64,000 nucleotides of DNA from Lachnospiraceae bacterium GAM79. Its GTDB lineage: Bacteria > Bacillota > Clostridia > Lachnospirales > Lachnospiraceae. The position numbers and the translations under genes were made by a program. The notes below the pieces were generated by a model. The model was not told the origin of the DNA, did not search any database, and saw only the letters and a program-made list of their open reading frames with translations. The stretch is taken from the NCBI GenBank assembly GCA_003584705.1, contig AP018536.1:3100001-3164000 (forward strand), written 5' to 3'. Shown here one piece after another: positions 26,217 through 33,751 of this stretch. Every line of letters starts with the position of its first letter. Within the stretch, counting starts at the first letter, position 1.

Positions 26217-27353
26217 GTGTTCCGATCATTTTCCGATAAAAAATCACCGCGGAAAAGCTTCCGCTTAAAACCACCCTTTACCAGGCACGCCATCAGTATC
26301 CTGATCTGTGCTGCCTGCATGCTGTGCGCTACACTTGCCTCTTTTTTATATCAGCATATTGTCCCGGACAACCATGCCAATGTAGCACTGTTCTACATTC
26401 TGGCACTGGTGATCATCGCCAGATGGACGGTGGGCTACGGCTACGGCATTGCCTGCACCCTTTTTTCCGTAATAGCGATCAATTATCTGTTTACCTATCC
26501 GTATTATAAGCTTAATTTCACTCTGACCGGCTACCCTATCACCTTCCTGCTGATGAGTGGGATCACTCTGATCCTGTGTACCATGACCTCTCATATGACC
26601 ATCCAGTCCGAGATGATCGCAGAGCGGGAAAAGCGGCTGGCAGAAGCCGAAATGGAAAAGATGCGTGCGAATCTTCTGCGCGCCATCTCCCACGATCTGC
26701 GCACGCCGCTCACCGGCATCATCGGCAACAGCTCCCTGTTTCTGGAAAGTCAGAACGATCTAAGCTCCACCGAACAGCGTACGATCATGACCAATATCTA
26801 CGAGGATTCCAACTGGCTGTTGAATATGGTGGAAAATCTGCTGTCCGTCACCCGTATCCAGGGAGACAGCTTAAGCATCAATACCACAGAGGAGCCGGTG
26901 GAGGAAGTGGTGGGAGAAGCTTTGGAGAAGCTGAAAAAACGCTATCCCGATGCCGCCATCCGGGTCAGGATCCCCGAGGAATTTCTGATGATACCCATGG
27001 ATGCGGTGCTGATCGAGCAGGTCACCATCAATCTGCTGGAAAATGCCATCGTTCATTCCGGAAGTATCCTGCCCATTGATTTCATCGTGGAGGATCATCC
27101 GGAGCATGTCTCTTTTATTGTGAGAGACTACGGAAAAGGACTGTCGGAAGAAAAATTACAGAATCTGTTCGAGACGGGTACCTACAACAATTCCCGGAGC
27201 TCGGATTCCCGCAAAGGCATGGGTATCGGTCTGTCCATCTGCAAGACCATCATCACCGCCCATCACGGAACGCTGAGTGGCAGGAATCATGCGGATGGCG
27301 CGGAATTCTGTTTCACACTTCCCAAGGCGGAAGCTCTCGCTTCGGAAAAATAA
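26217..27353 (+). CDS. KdpD-like sensor histidine kinase (short form)
   Basis: 378 residues from GTG 26217, which has GGAGG 8 nt upstream; the ATG at 26202 lacks a ribosome site. Four membrane helices in a DUF4118-type block (residues ~22-125), then HisKA with the phospho-acceptor in LLRAISHDLRTPLTGIIG, and HATPase with NLLENAIVHS and GMGIGLSICKTIITAHHG. Compared with KdpD, the N-terminal KdpD and USP domains are missing. It probably phosphorylates the next gene's product. No kdpFABC genes are nearby, so the signal need not be potassium. Confidence 0.88.
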   Translation: MFRSFSDKKSPRKSFRLKPPFTRHAISILICAACMLCATLASFLYQHIVPDNHANVALFYILALVIIARWTVGYGYGIACTLFSVIAINYLFTYPYYKLNFTLTGYPITFLLMSGITLILCTMTSHMTIQSEMIAEREKRLAEAEMEKMRANLLRAISHDLRTPLTGIIGNSSLFLESQNDLSSTEQRTIMTNIYEDSNWLLNMVENLLSVTRIQGDSLSINTTEEPVEEVVGEALEKLKKRYPDAAIRVRIPEEFLMIPMDAVLIEQVTINLLENAIVHSGSILPIDFIVEDHPEHVSFIVRDYGKGLSEEKLQNLFETGTYNNSRSSDSRKGMGIGLSICKTIITAHHGTLSGRNHADGAEFCFTLPKAEALASEK

Positions 27354-27416
27354 GTGTACTCTCAGCCACATACGATAGAACTGTTGAAAATACCGGAAAG
27401 GATATGGATCTCAGAT

Positions 27417-28118
27417 ATGAATAAGATCAAAGTTCTCTTAATCGAAGACGATAGAAGTATCAGTAATTTCATCACCGCTACCATGGACCGGGAAGGCTAC
27501 AAGATCATGCATGCCTTAAACGGCAGAGAGGGACTTAGTCTCAGCACTTCTTTCTGCCCCAACGTGATCCTGCTAGACTTAGGGCTGCCGGACATGGACG
27601 GATTGGATGTGTTGCAAAAGCTGCGCTCCTGGAGCGATGTTCCCGTGATCATCATATCTGCCCGCACCAAGGAGCAGGAAAAGGTCTCCGCTCTGGATCT
27701 GGGTGCGGACGATTATATCACAAAACCCTTCGGCACCGGCGAGCTCATGGCAAGGATCCGCACTTCTCTGCGGCACAGCCACGCCCAGGCTCCCGGCCAT
27801 GTGTATAAGGCACTGGATCTGGAGATTGATTTCGAAAAACGACTGATCCGCCTGCGGGGCGAAGAGATACATCTGACCCAGATCGAATACCAGCTGCTTA
27901 CACTTTTAGCGGAAAATTCCGGCAGAGTCCTGACCTACAGCTATATCATGAATGCCATCTGGGGTCCCTATATGGACAATAATAATCAGATCCTCCGTGT
28001 CAACATGGCGAACATCCGCAGAAAGCTGGAACAGAATCCCGCGCAGCCCCAGTATGTCTTCACTGAGATTGGTGTGGGCTATCGGATGCGTGAGAACGAG
28101 AACGGTGGAACTGTATAA
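27417..28118 (+). CDS. KdpE-like OmpR-family response regulator
   Basis: 233 residues from ATG 27417 (MNKIKVLLIEDDRSISNFI). Receiver domain with acidic pair ED near residues 10-11, phospho-acceptor Asp in VILLDLGLPDMDG and the switch Lys in GADDYITKPF. A winged-helix DNA-binding domain follows (LTQIEYQLLTLLAENSGRVLTYSYIMNAIWG). Its 3' end overlaps the convergent XRE gene by 59 bp. Confidence 0.92.
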   Translation: MNKIKVLLIEDDRSISNFITATMDREGYKIMHALNGREGLSLSTSFCPNVILLDLGLPDMDGLDVLQKLRSWSDVPVIIISARTKEQEKVSALDLGADDYITKPFGTGELMARIRTSLRHSHAQAPGHVYKALDLEIDFEKRLIRLRGEEIHLTQIEYQLLTLLAENSGRVLTYSYIMNAIWGPYMDNNNQILRVNMANIRRKLEQNPAQPQYVFTEIGVGYRMRENENGGTV

Positions 28119-28986
28119 ACAGAAATACAATTCCCGACACTGCCTCCAGCAATATGAGTACCGTCCCTCTGTCCAGTGCCTTCCAGACGCTGTCCAGGGT
28201 ATCCATCCGGCCCAGAATGTCTATGTAAAAGAAATCCAGATAGATGACCGCCGGTGAGATCACACATCCCGGATGCAGTACCGTCCGCTCCATGAGCAGA
28301 CGGTACATTTCCACTGCCAGAAATATTACATTCAGGGCATAGCCCGCACAAAGCTGATTGTTCAAAAACGGTCCCAGGGAGCTGAGTTCCATACCAAGGG
28401 GAACACTTCCTGCCCGGACCATTCCGAAGCTTAAATACATGATTCCAACACTCCACAATAGCATCGCAAGGGATGCTATTCCAAGTCCTCTGCTTAATTG
28501 ACTGGAGGGAATCATTTTCACATCCTCTTCCTTTCCGAAATACCGGTATACAAGCCCCAGCATCGTCAGCGTCCCCGCCATGGAGATCCCGGCCACCTGG
28601 CAGGCAATATCTCTTCCCCCAAACAACCCTCTTCCGGAAAATAAACAGATCCCGATGACACAGTTATAGATCAAAAGCCCCAGCACGATCAGATACAGGA
28701 TCCTCTTTTCACGTTTCCGCTGCTCCTGGAGCTTTGCCAGTCTCACGACTTCCGTCACAGCCTCCTCCCGGTCTCCCGCCCGCTCTCCGGTCACGATGTC
28801 CTGAATCGGCAGTTCCAACAGATGGGACAGGGACTCTAATACGCCGATATCCGGAAAACTTTCTCCATTCTCCCACCGGGATACCGCTTTGTTGGTCACC
28901 CCTAACATCCTTCCCAGTTCACTCTGGGTATAATTTTTGCGCTGTCTGGCTTCCCGGATCAGATTGCCCGTTTTCTTTTTATCCAT
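28060..28986 (-). CDS. XRE-family regulator with membrane domain
   Basis: 308 residues from ATG 28986 (MDKKKTGNLIREARQRKNYTQSELGRMLGV). Residues ~8-62 are a Cro/C1 helix-turn-helix (TQSELGRMLGVTNKAVSRWENGESFPD), followed by a charged linker and about five hydrophobic segments. Such HTH-plus-membrane proteins may sense envelope state. The 3' end runs 59 bp into the response regulator gene on the other strand. Three 14-bp repeats lie upstream. Confidence 0.82.
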   Translation of the reverse strand: MDKKKTGNLIREARQRKNYTQSELGRMLGVTNKAVSRWENGESFPDIGVLESLSHLLELPIQDIVTGERAGDREEAVTEVVRLAKLQEQRKREKRILYLIVLGLLIYNCVIGICLFSGRGLFGGRDIACQVAGISMAGTLTMLGLVYRYFGKEEDVKMIPSSQLSRGLGIASLAMLLWSVGIMYLSFGMVRAGSVPLGMELSSLGPFLNNQLCAGYALNVIFLAVEMYRLLMERTVLHPGCVISPAVIYLDFFYIDILGRMDTLDSVWKALDRGTVLILLEAVSGIVFLFIQFHRSRSHASDSPHQSQ

Positions 28987-29027
28987 ACTAATCCCTATAC
29001 CTTTCTGTACTCTGCAAACTCTCAGGT

Positions 29028-29066
29028 GCTTTAGCACCTTTGCTTTAGCATCTTTGCTTTAGCACC
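29028..29066 (-). repeat. Three 14-bp tandem repeats upstream of the XRE gene
   Basis: GCTTTAGCACCTTT (29028-29041), GCTTTAGCATCTTT (29042-29055) and GCTTTAGCACC (29056-29066). They lie 42-80 nt before the XRE start codon. An iteron-like binding array for the regulator, or a simple slippage repeat. Confidence 0.6.
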
Positions 29067-29160
29067 GTATGCCGGCCTATCTGTACCCTTATGGTAACAA
29101 TCCTTTGGAAAATGCGCAATCCATTGTAACGAGACTGCCTGTTTTCTGTGATTTTTGCGC

Positions 29161-29200
29161 AAAAAATTCCCCTCGGCGAGGGGGGAGTGTACCGAGGGGG
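29161..29200 (-). terminator. Minus-strand terminator-like hairpin
   Basis: CCCCTCGG (29169-29176) pairs with CCGAGGGG (29192-29199). In the minus direction it is followed by a run of six T. No minus-strand gene ends here; it lies upstream of the XRE gene, so it may be an attenuator or a barrier to stray transcription. Confidence 0.5.
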
Positions 29201-29300
29201 ATAGAGAGAAAAGTATTTTTGAAAGAGGCGGGTTCCTTTTTCAGTTATTATAATAGCGTAATTTATTTATATTTACTGCTGTTTTTATTGCTTGTTTGTG

Positions 29301-29329
29301 TTGAAAATACTGTTTTTTTGTGGTATTCT
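29301..29329 (+). promoter_or_regulatory. Promoter of the AraC-family gene
   Basis: TTGAAA (29301-29306), 17-bp spacer, TATTCT (29324-29329), about 44 nt before the start codon. Confidence 0.65.
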
Positions 29330-29372
29330 GACTGTATCAATGAAAGTAGATTTAAAAAGCGAAGGAGCAGCT

Positions 29373-30236
29373 ATGGATATCACAACCAAAAAAGGCCGAC
29401 GCGGCAGAAAGGATATTGACCGTATCATCGTGGAAAAAGGCCGCAGAGGCGATTTTTCTCCGCTGCAGCCCGATCATTATCACAGCTTTTATGAAATATT
29501 CTATCTCTGGTCCGGCAGCTGCCGTTTCCTGTTAAAAGATACTGTCTATCAGATGGAAGCCGGAGATCTGGTCTTCATTGCCCCGGGGGAACTGCATCAC
29601 TCTCTGTATTCTGCCGGAGAGGTCTGCGAGATCGTAATGATCTATTTCAAAGAAGAATATCTGCATTTATCGGACCGGTCTGCCGACAGCCTCACTTCCA
29701 TATCCGGGCAGGGGCTACAGCTGCATTCTTTCATGGGCAGCGTTCCTACGGTATACCAGGAATATCTGCACTCTCTGCTGACCCGTATGCTCACCGAGAA
29801 TTCCCGCTTCGACCAATACTCCGAACATTTTGAGCGTTGCTATCTGGAAGAGCTTCTGCTCCTGCTGATGCGGCATTCCGTCATGAATGAGAAGGAGCCG
29901 GATCTACTGAACTCCCGGGATGCGGACATCCTGCTTGCCACAAAATACATTTATAATAATTTCCGCAAGCCACTGACACTGGAAGATGTCTCCTACGTGG
30001 CTTCCTTAAGCCCCACCTATTTCAGCAAGAAATTCAAACTGATCACCGGCATGGGGTTCAAGGAATATTTAAATTACGTACGGCTCAAGCACGCCCAGAC
30101 GGCGCTTCTTACCACCAACAGCTCCATCACGGATATTGCTCTGGAATACGGCTTCAACGACAGCAATTATTTTAAGGACCTGTTCAAAAAAGTATACGGA
30201 AAATCTCCTCGGGAATATCGGAAAAATCCGGATTGA
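29373..30236 (+). CDS. AraC-family transcriptional regulator
   Basis: 287 residues from ATG 29373, with GAAGGAG upstream. N-terminal cupin-type sensing domain (HYHSFYEIFYLWSG...GDLVFIAPGELHHSLY), C-terminal double helix-turn-helix with the family ending ITDIALEYGFNDSNYFKDLFKKVYGKSPREYRK. Members usually activate carbohydrate genes in response to a sugar. No transporter or glycosidase lies alongside, so its target is unknown. It converges on the next gene with an 8-nt gap. Confidence 0.9.
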   Translation: MDITTKKGRRGRKDIDRIIVEKGRRGDFSPLQPDHYHSFYEIFYLWSGSCRFLLKDTVYQMEAGDLVFIAPGELHHSLYSAGEVCEIVMIYFKEEYLHLSDRSADSLTSISGQGLQLHSFMGSVPTVYQEYLHSLLTRMLTENSRFDQYSEHFERCYLEELLLLLMRHSVMNEKEPDLLNSRDADILLATKYIYNNFRKPLTLEDVSYVASLSPTYFSKKFKLITGMGFKEYLNYVRLKHAQTALLTTNSSITDIALEYGFNDSNYFKDLFKKVYGKSPREYRKNPD

Positions 30237-30244
30237 CGCCAGAT

Positions 30245-31387
30245 CTACCGTGCGTCTTCCTCAAGGAATCTTCTCCAGAAGTCCTCTTCCTCTGCATGCG
30301 GAACTTCTTCCCCCTCTGCGAAGCTCTGTAAATAATTTAACACCTTCTGGTACTGGGAAGGATCCGTAAATTCCATACGCCACAGATCCTCTCCTTCCTG
30401 TCCTTCGGTGAATTTCTTACACCAGATGCCATCTTCGCTAAAGCAGGTGATATACCAGGTCTTAGGGTCACTGCCCTCTTCTGTGGTTTTCACACTCTGG
30501 GCCAGGATACTATCCACCTCATCCGGCTCTTCTGCTGTCTCCGACATACCTGTCAGTTTCTCTTCCAGCCGTTCTACCTTTTCCTTTTCGATTTTTTCCT
30601 CCAGTGCCGCCCGGGTGGCATCCTGCACACTGTCGAATTTCTCTAAGAAATGATCCCACTCCTTGATCGTAAATTCTTGATTGCCGATCTGGAACTTGGT
30701 ATCCGTGTCTCCGTTCTGAAGCTTGTCGTAGATCTCCTGCATCTTCTCTTTGATCTGTGCCATGAGACTTAAATCCTCTTTTCCCGGCTCTCCGGCCGTC
30801 CCGGAAGGATCCGTTCCCGCTGCCTTGTCCGTGTCGGCGGTCTCCGATGCTTCCTCACTGTTATCCACATCATCGCCGTTCTCCATGTCATCCAGTTCTT
30901 TCTTCATCTGCTGGATCTTGTTATCCTTTGCCAGCGCCTCCAGGATCCGTTTCACATCCTCCGGCCTGAACATGCCGATGGCCTTGGACAGGGCATCAAT
31001 GTTGTCCCGGTTCACCAGCAGGCTTCCGCCGCCGGACAACGGAATATTAATGCAATCCTCTTTATTGGTGGTATCCCCCAGTGTCAGGCGGTTGTGCTCA
31101 TAATCACAGACGAAGGTCACCCCGTTGTATTCAATGACGCCGTCCTCAGCCATTTCTCCATAGGGCACCTTGTCCTTTCCCTCGATATGGCGGGCCAGCT
31201 GTACGCCGCGGGTCACCGGAGTCTTCACGGTGTTGTCTTCTTTTGCCAATTCCTCAATGCTCTCCGCGAAACGGGATTCTGCTGTCTCCGTCGCACTTCC
31301 CTGCGCACTCTGTACATCCCCTGCATTTACTCGCTTCTGTGCCTCATACACAAATGTCCTTCCGTAGCCGATTCCTGTTATTGCCAT
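30245..31387 (-). CDS. Uncharacterised acidic protein, possibly DUF6033 family
   Basis: 380 residues from ATG 31387 (MAITGIGYGRTFVYEAQKR), after GGGAG. No signal peptide or membrane segment. The N-terminal half has a conserved-looking VIEYNGVTFVCDYEHNRLTLGD segment, the middle is acidic and low in complexity, followed by a coiled-coil stretch (EEKIEKEKVERLEEKL) and a C-terminal block with WYITCFSEDGIWCKK. The combination resembles Lachnospiraceae proteins I recall as DUF6033, but I am not certain. A sigma-28-like promoter upstream hints at a link to the motility regulon. Confidence 0.6.
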   Translation of the reverse strand: MAITGIGYGRTFVYEAQKRVNAGDVQSAQGSATETAESRFAESIEELAKEDNTVKTPVTRGVQLARHIEGKDKVPYGEMAEDGVIEYNGVTFVCDYEHNRLTLGDTTNKEDCINIPLSGGGSLLVNRDNIDALSKAIGMFRPEDVKRILEALAKDNKIQQMKKELDDMENGDDVDNSEEASETADTDKAAGTDPSGTAGEPGKEDLSLMAQIKEKMQEIYDKLQNGDTDTKFQIGNQEFTIKEWDHFLEKFDSVQDATRAALEEKIEKEKVERLEEKLTGMSETAEEPDEVDSILAQSVKTTEEGSDPKTWYITCFSEDGIWCKKFTEGQEGEDLWRMEFTDPSQYQKVLNYLQSFAEGEEVPHAEEEDFWRRFLEEDAR

Positions 31388-31475
31388 AGTACTCTCCCTC
31401 TCTGAGCAGTGATTGCTGCCCTGTCGCAATGCCCGTCAAATCTTCATGCAGGCATGCGATGTTCTCGCTTCACGC

Positions 31476-31513
31476 AAAAACGGATGGTCGCCTCACATGA
31501 GGCAGCCATCCGT
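31476..31513 (-). terminator. Intrinsic terminator or attenuator in the leader of 30245-31387
   Basis: Arms ACGGATGGTCGCCTC (31480-31494) and GAGGCAGCCATCCGT (31499-31513) pair almost fully around ACAT; in the minus direction TTTTT follows at once. It lies between the sigma-28-like promoter and the gene, so it should either attenuate that gene or end a ~75-nt transcript. Confidence 0.75.
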
Positions 31514-31557
31514 AGCTATTTATCCATCCATGGTGTATGTATTTTCCTATATAAATA

Positions 31558-31585
31558 GTATCGACACAGCCCGGGGGAAACTTTA
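31558..31585 (-). promoter_or_regulatory. Sigma-28-like promoter
   Basis: Minus strand TAAA (31582-31585), 16 bp, GTCGATAC (31558-31565), close to the flagellar sigma consensus TAAA-N15-GCCGATAA. There is one mismatch in the core of the -10 and the spacer is 1 bp longer. It points towards the uncharacterised gene at 30245-31387, 170 nt away. Confidence 0.45.
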
Positions 31586-31640
31586 TAGTACAAAACTCTT
31601 GTTTTTTGCATATTGCCACTTTATAATAACAGTAGTAATA

Positions 31641-31658
31641 CCTAAAGTCAGCTTTAGA
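31641..31658. promoter_or_regulatory. MerR-type dyad 1
   Basis: CCTAAAG-TCAG-CTTTAGA, 7-4-7 with one mismatch, about 80 bp upstream of the merR remnant. It matches dyad 2 at 32079-32096. The flanking -35/-10 hexamers are poor, as if eroded. Confidence 0.6.
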
Positions 31659-31738
31659 TAATTTTATGCAGGGAGACGAAATCCTCTCCTCGACATGAAG
31701 CTCGGATTTTTGCTTCGCAAAAACAAGGAGGATTATAT

Positions 31739-31930
31739 ACGTACAGTATCGGACAAGTTTCCGCAATGACAAATTTACCGATTTCCTCTTTAAGATATTA
31801 TGATAAAGAGGGCTTTTTCCCGAATCTGGAGAAGCAGTCCGGGATCCGCCGGTTCAGTAAGGCGGAATTGGACTCCATCCGCATGAATTCGAAATACAAA
31901 GCTAAAAATGCGAGCCATTACTTTTCGTAA
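31739..31930 (+). pseudogene. Truncated merR-family regulator, start codon lost
   Basis: The frame reads YSIGQVSAMTNLPISSLRYYD, then KEGFFPNLEKQSGIRRFSKAE and LDSIRM, an unmistakable MerR winged-helix N-terminus (first ~48 residues). AAGGAGG lies just upstream, but the codon at the expected start (31739-31741) is ACG instead of ATG. After LDSIRM (31885) the family similarity stops and the frame runs through a terminator hairpin to TAA at 31928. The dimerisation and effector domains are gone. An internal deletion has probably joined it to the end of the neighbouring gene. Confidence 0.85.
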
Positions 31931-31942
31931 TCGCTCGCATTT
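31904..31942 (-). terminator. Strong terminator inside the decayed merR locus
   Basis: AAATGCGAGC (31906-31915) pairs with GCTCGCATTT (31933-31942) around an inner ATTAC/GTAAT stem. In the minus direction TTTTT follows, 29 nt after the stop of the 26-codon remnant, so it was probably that gene's terminator. Confidence 0.8.
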
Positions 31943-31970
31943 CCTGTTTTCGTCACACTGACGGTTCGCC

Positions 31971-32051
31971 TTACAGTTTTCCGCCGTATACAGGGAAGCC
32001 GCTGTTGGCGCCGTAGCTTTCGATATGCTTGATTTTCCACGTTAGAGACAT
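31971..32051 (-). pseudogene. 26-codon remnant of a MerR-controlled gene
   Basis: ATG at 32051 to TAA at 31971 reads MSLTWKIKHIESYGANSGFP then VYGGKL. The glycine- and aromatic-rich end looks like the C-terminus of an enzyme, but I cannot name the family. There is only a weak ribosome site. It lies directly behind a well-formed MerR-type promoter and before a strong terminator, so the body of the original target gene appears to have been lost. Confidence 0.5.
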
Positions 32052-32069
32052 TTCTTACGGGATGATTTT

Positions 32070-32100
32070 ATCATAATACCTAAAGCTAACTTTAGGTCAA
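32070..32100 (-). promoter_or_regulatory. MerR-type promoter with 19-bp spacer and dyad 2
   Basis: TTGACC (32095-32100), a 19-bp spacer and TATGAT (32070-32075) on the minus strand, with CCTAAAG-CTAA-CTTTAGG (32079-32096) filling the spacer. An over-long spacer carrying a dyad is the defining geometry of MerR/SoxR-type activation. It drives only the 26-codon remnant. Confidence 0.85.
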
Positions 32101-32125
32101 TAGGGGTTTTGAGAAAAATTTTCTC

Positions 32126-32154
32126 TTGCGGCATCTTTTCCTATATGTTATACT
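32126..32154 (+). promoter_or_regulatory. Promoter of the alanine symporter gene
   Basis: TTGCGG (32126-32131), 17-bp spacer, TATACT (32149-32154) with an extended TG two bases before the -10. About 100 nt of leader follow. Confidence 0.75.
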
Positions 32155-32183
32155 GGGAAAAAATCAGAAACGAAATACAGATC

Positions 32184-32239
32184 AGGTAACTATGTCAGCG
32201 TGGACATCTTCGGGTGTCTGCGCTTTTTCTTTTACCTGA
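32184..32239 (+). promoter_or_regulatory. Attenuator-like leader of the alanine symporter gene
   Basis: An 11-bp stem (32198-32208 with 32213-32223, three G-U pairs) capped by TTCG is followed by TTTTTCTTTT, a textbook intrinsic terminator within the 5' leader. An outer pair, CAGGTAA (32184-32190) with TTACCTG (32233-32239), encloses it and uses the T-run, so the two could compete. The ribosome site follows at 32246. The leader is too short for a glycine riboswitch and I recognise no ligand. Confidence 0.65.
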
Positions 32240-32260
32240 AAACAAAGGAGGAGAATGTAT

Positions 32261-33739
32261 ATGGTAGAGCTCATAGCCAATGTGAACAATGCCATCAATG
32301 GTTTCGTATGGGGTGTTCCCATGTTGGTGCTGTTGGTGGGCACCGGTATCCTGATGACGATCCTGACGAAATTTTTCCAGTTGTCCCACATCGGACACTG
32401 GTTCAAAAATACAGTAGGCGGCATCTTTCACGACCAACACGTAACAAAGCACACGGATGCTGATGATCAGTCCATCTCCCAGTTCCAGTCGCTGTGCACC
32501 GCACTGGCTGCCACCATCGGTACCGGTAATATCGTCGGCGTGGCAAGTGCTCTGGTAGCCGGTGGTCCCGGCGCCATCTTCTGGATGTGGATTGTAGCTT
32601 TCTTCGGCATGATGACCAACTACTCAGAAAATGTACTGGGCATCTATTACCGCCGCAAGAACTTCAAAGGGGAATGGAGCGGAGGTGCCATGTACTATCT
32701 GAAGGACGGTCTCGGCTCCTATAAGGGCTGCAAACAGATCGGTGCCGTACTGGCTGTGCTGTTCTCTGCTTTCTGCCTGCTGGCTTCCTTCGGTATCGGC
32801 AACATGAGTCAGGTCAATTCCATTGCAGCCAACATGACTTCCGCCTTCTCCATTCCCGCTACGGTAACCGGCATCGTACTGGTGATCATCGGTGCACTGG
32901 TCATTGTCGGTGGGTTAAAGCGCATCGCTGCCGTCACCGAGAAGCTGGTTCCCTTTATGGCCATCGCTTATGTCATCGGTGCACTGGTGATCTTCTTTGC
33001 AAATATCGGTCACGTGGGTGCCGTATTTACCGCTATTTTCAAAGGAGCATTCGGTCTGCGCGCCGTGGGCGGCGGTATCGTAGGTTCCGGTGTGAAGCTG
33101 GCTCTGACCTGGGGCATGAAGCGCGGCGTGTTCTCCAACGAAGCCGGCCTTGGTTCCTCCGTTATGGTACATTCCAGTTCCAATGTAAAAGAACCCGTGC
33201 GTCAGGGTATGTGGGGCATCTTCGAGGTATTCGCTGACACTATGGTCGTATGTACACTGACGGCTTTCGCAGTTCTGTCCTCCGGCCTGATCGATCTGGA
33301 CACCGGTGCCGTATTGGTGGATGTGTCCGGTTCCGCTCTGGTAGGTCAGGCTTTTGCTACCGTATTCGGCAGCTTCGGCCCTGCCTTCATCGCCATTGCG
33401 ATCCTGCTGTTTGCATTCTCTACCGTACTGGGCTGGAGCCACTACGGATCCAAGGCCTGTGAATATTTATTCGGTACGAAATCCACCATTGTCTACAAGG
33501 TAGTGTTCGTACTGATGATCTTCATCGGCTGCACCATGAACCTTGGTCTGGCCTGGGATCTGTCCGACACCTTCAACGGATTGATGGCGATTCCCAACCT
33601 GATCGGTGTCATAGCCCTGTCTCCCGTAGTAATGAAGATCACGAAAAATTACGTGGCACGTATCATTAAAAAAGAAGACGTAAAGCCCATGTTATCTGTC
33701 TTCCCAGAGATTCAGGAAGAACAGGAAAAGGCCATGTAA
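32261..33739 (+). CDS. Sodium/alanine (or glycine) symporter, AGCS family
   Basis: 492 residues from ATG 32261; an ATG at 32255 is only 3 nt from AGGAGG while 32261 is 9 nt away. About 11 hydrophobic segments. The family segments FQSLCTALAATIGTGNIVGVASAL and GGPGAIFWMWIVAFFGMMTNYSENVLGIYYR are present, as is GVKLALTWGMKRGVFSNEAGLGSS. Imports small neutral amino acids with Na+. Monocistronic, and convergent with the MATE gene. Confidence 0.94.
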   Translation: MVELIANVNNAINGFVWGVPMLVLLVGTGILMTILTKFFQLSHIGHWFKNTVGGIFHDQHVTKHTDADDQSISQFQSLCTALAATIGTGNIVGVASALVAGGPGAIFWMWIVAFFGMMTNYSENVLGIYYRRKNFKGEWSGGAMYYLKDGLGSYKGCKQIGAVLAVLFSAFCLLASFGIGNMSQVNSIAANMTSAFSIPATVTGIVLVIIGALVIVGGLKRIAAVTEKLVPFMAIAYVIGALVIFFANIGHVGAVFTAIFKGAFGLRAVGGGIVGSGVKLALTWGMKRGVFSNEAGLGSSVMVHSSSNVKEPVRQGMWGIFEVFADTMVVCTLTAFAVLSSGLIDLDTGAVLVDVSGSALVGQAFATVFGSFGPAFIAIAILLFAFSTVLGWSHYGSKACEYLFGTKSTIVYKVVFVLMIFIGCTMNLGLAWDLSDTFNGLMAIPNLIGVIALSPVVMKITKNYVARIIKKEDVKPMLSVFPEIQEEQEKAM

Positions 33740-33751
33740 TTTAACTTAGAA

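Noticed and set aside
32160..32250. Glycine or other known riboswitch before the alanine symporter
   Set aside because: The leader is about 100 nt and lacks the conserved glycine aptamer cores.
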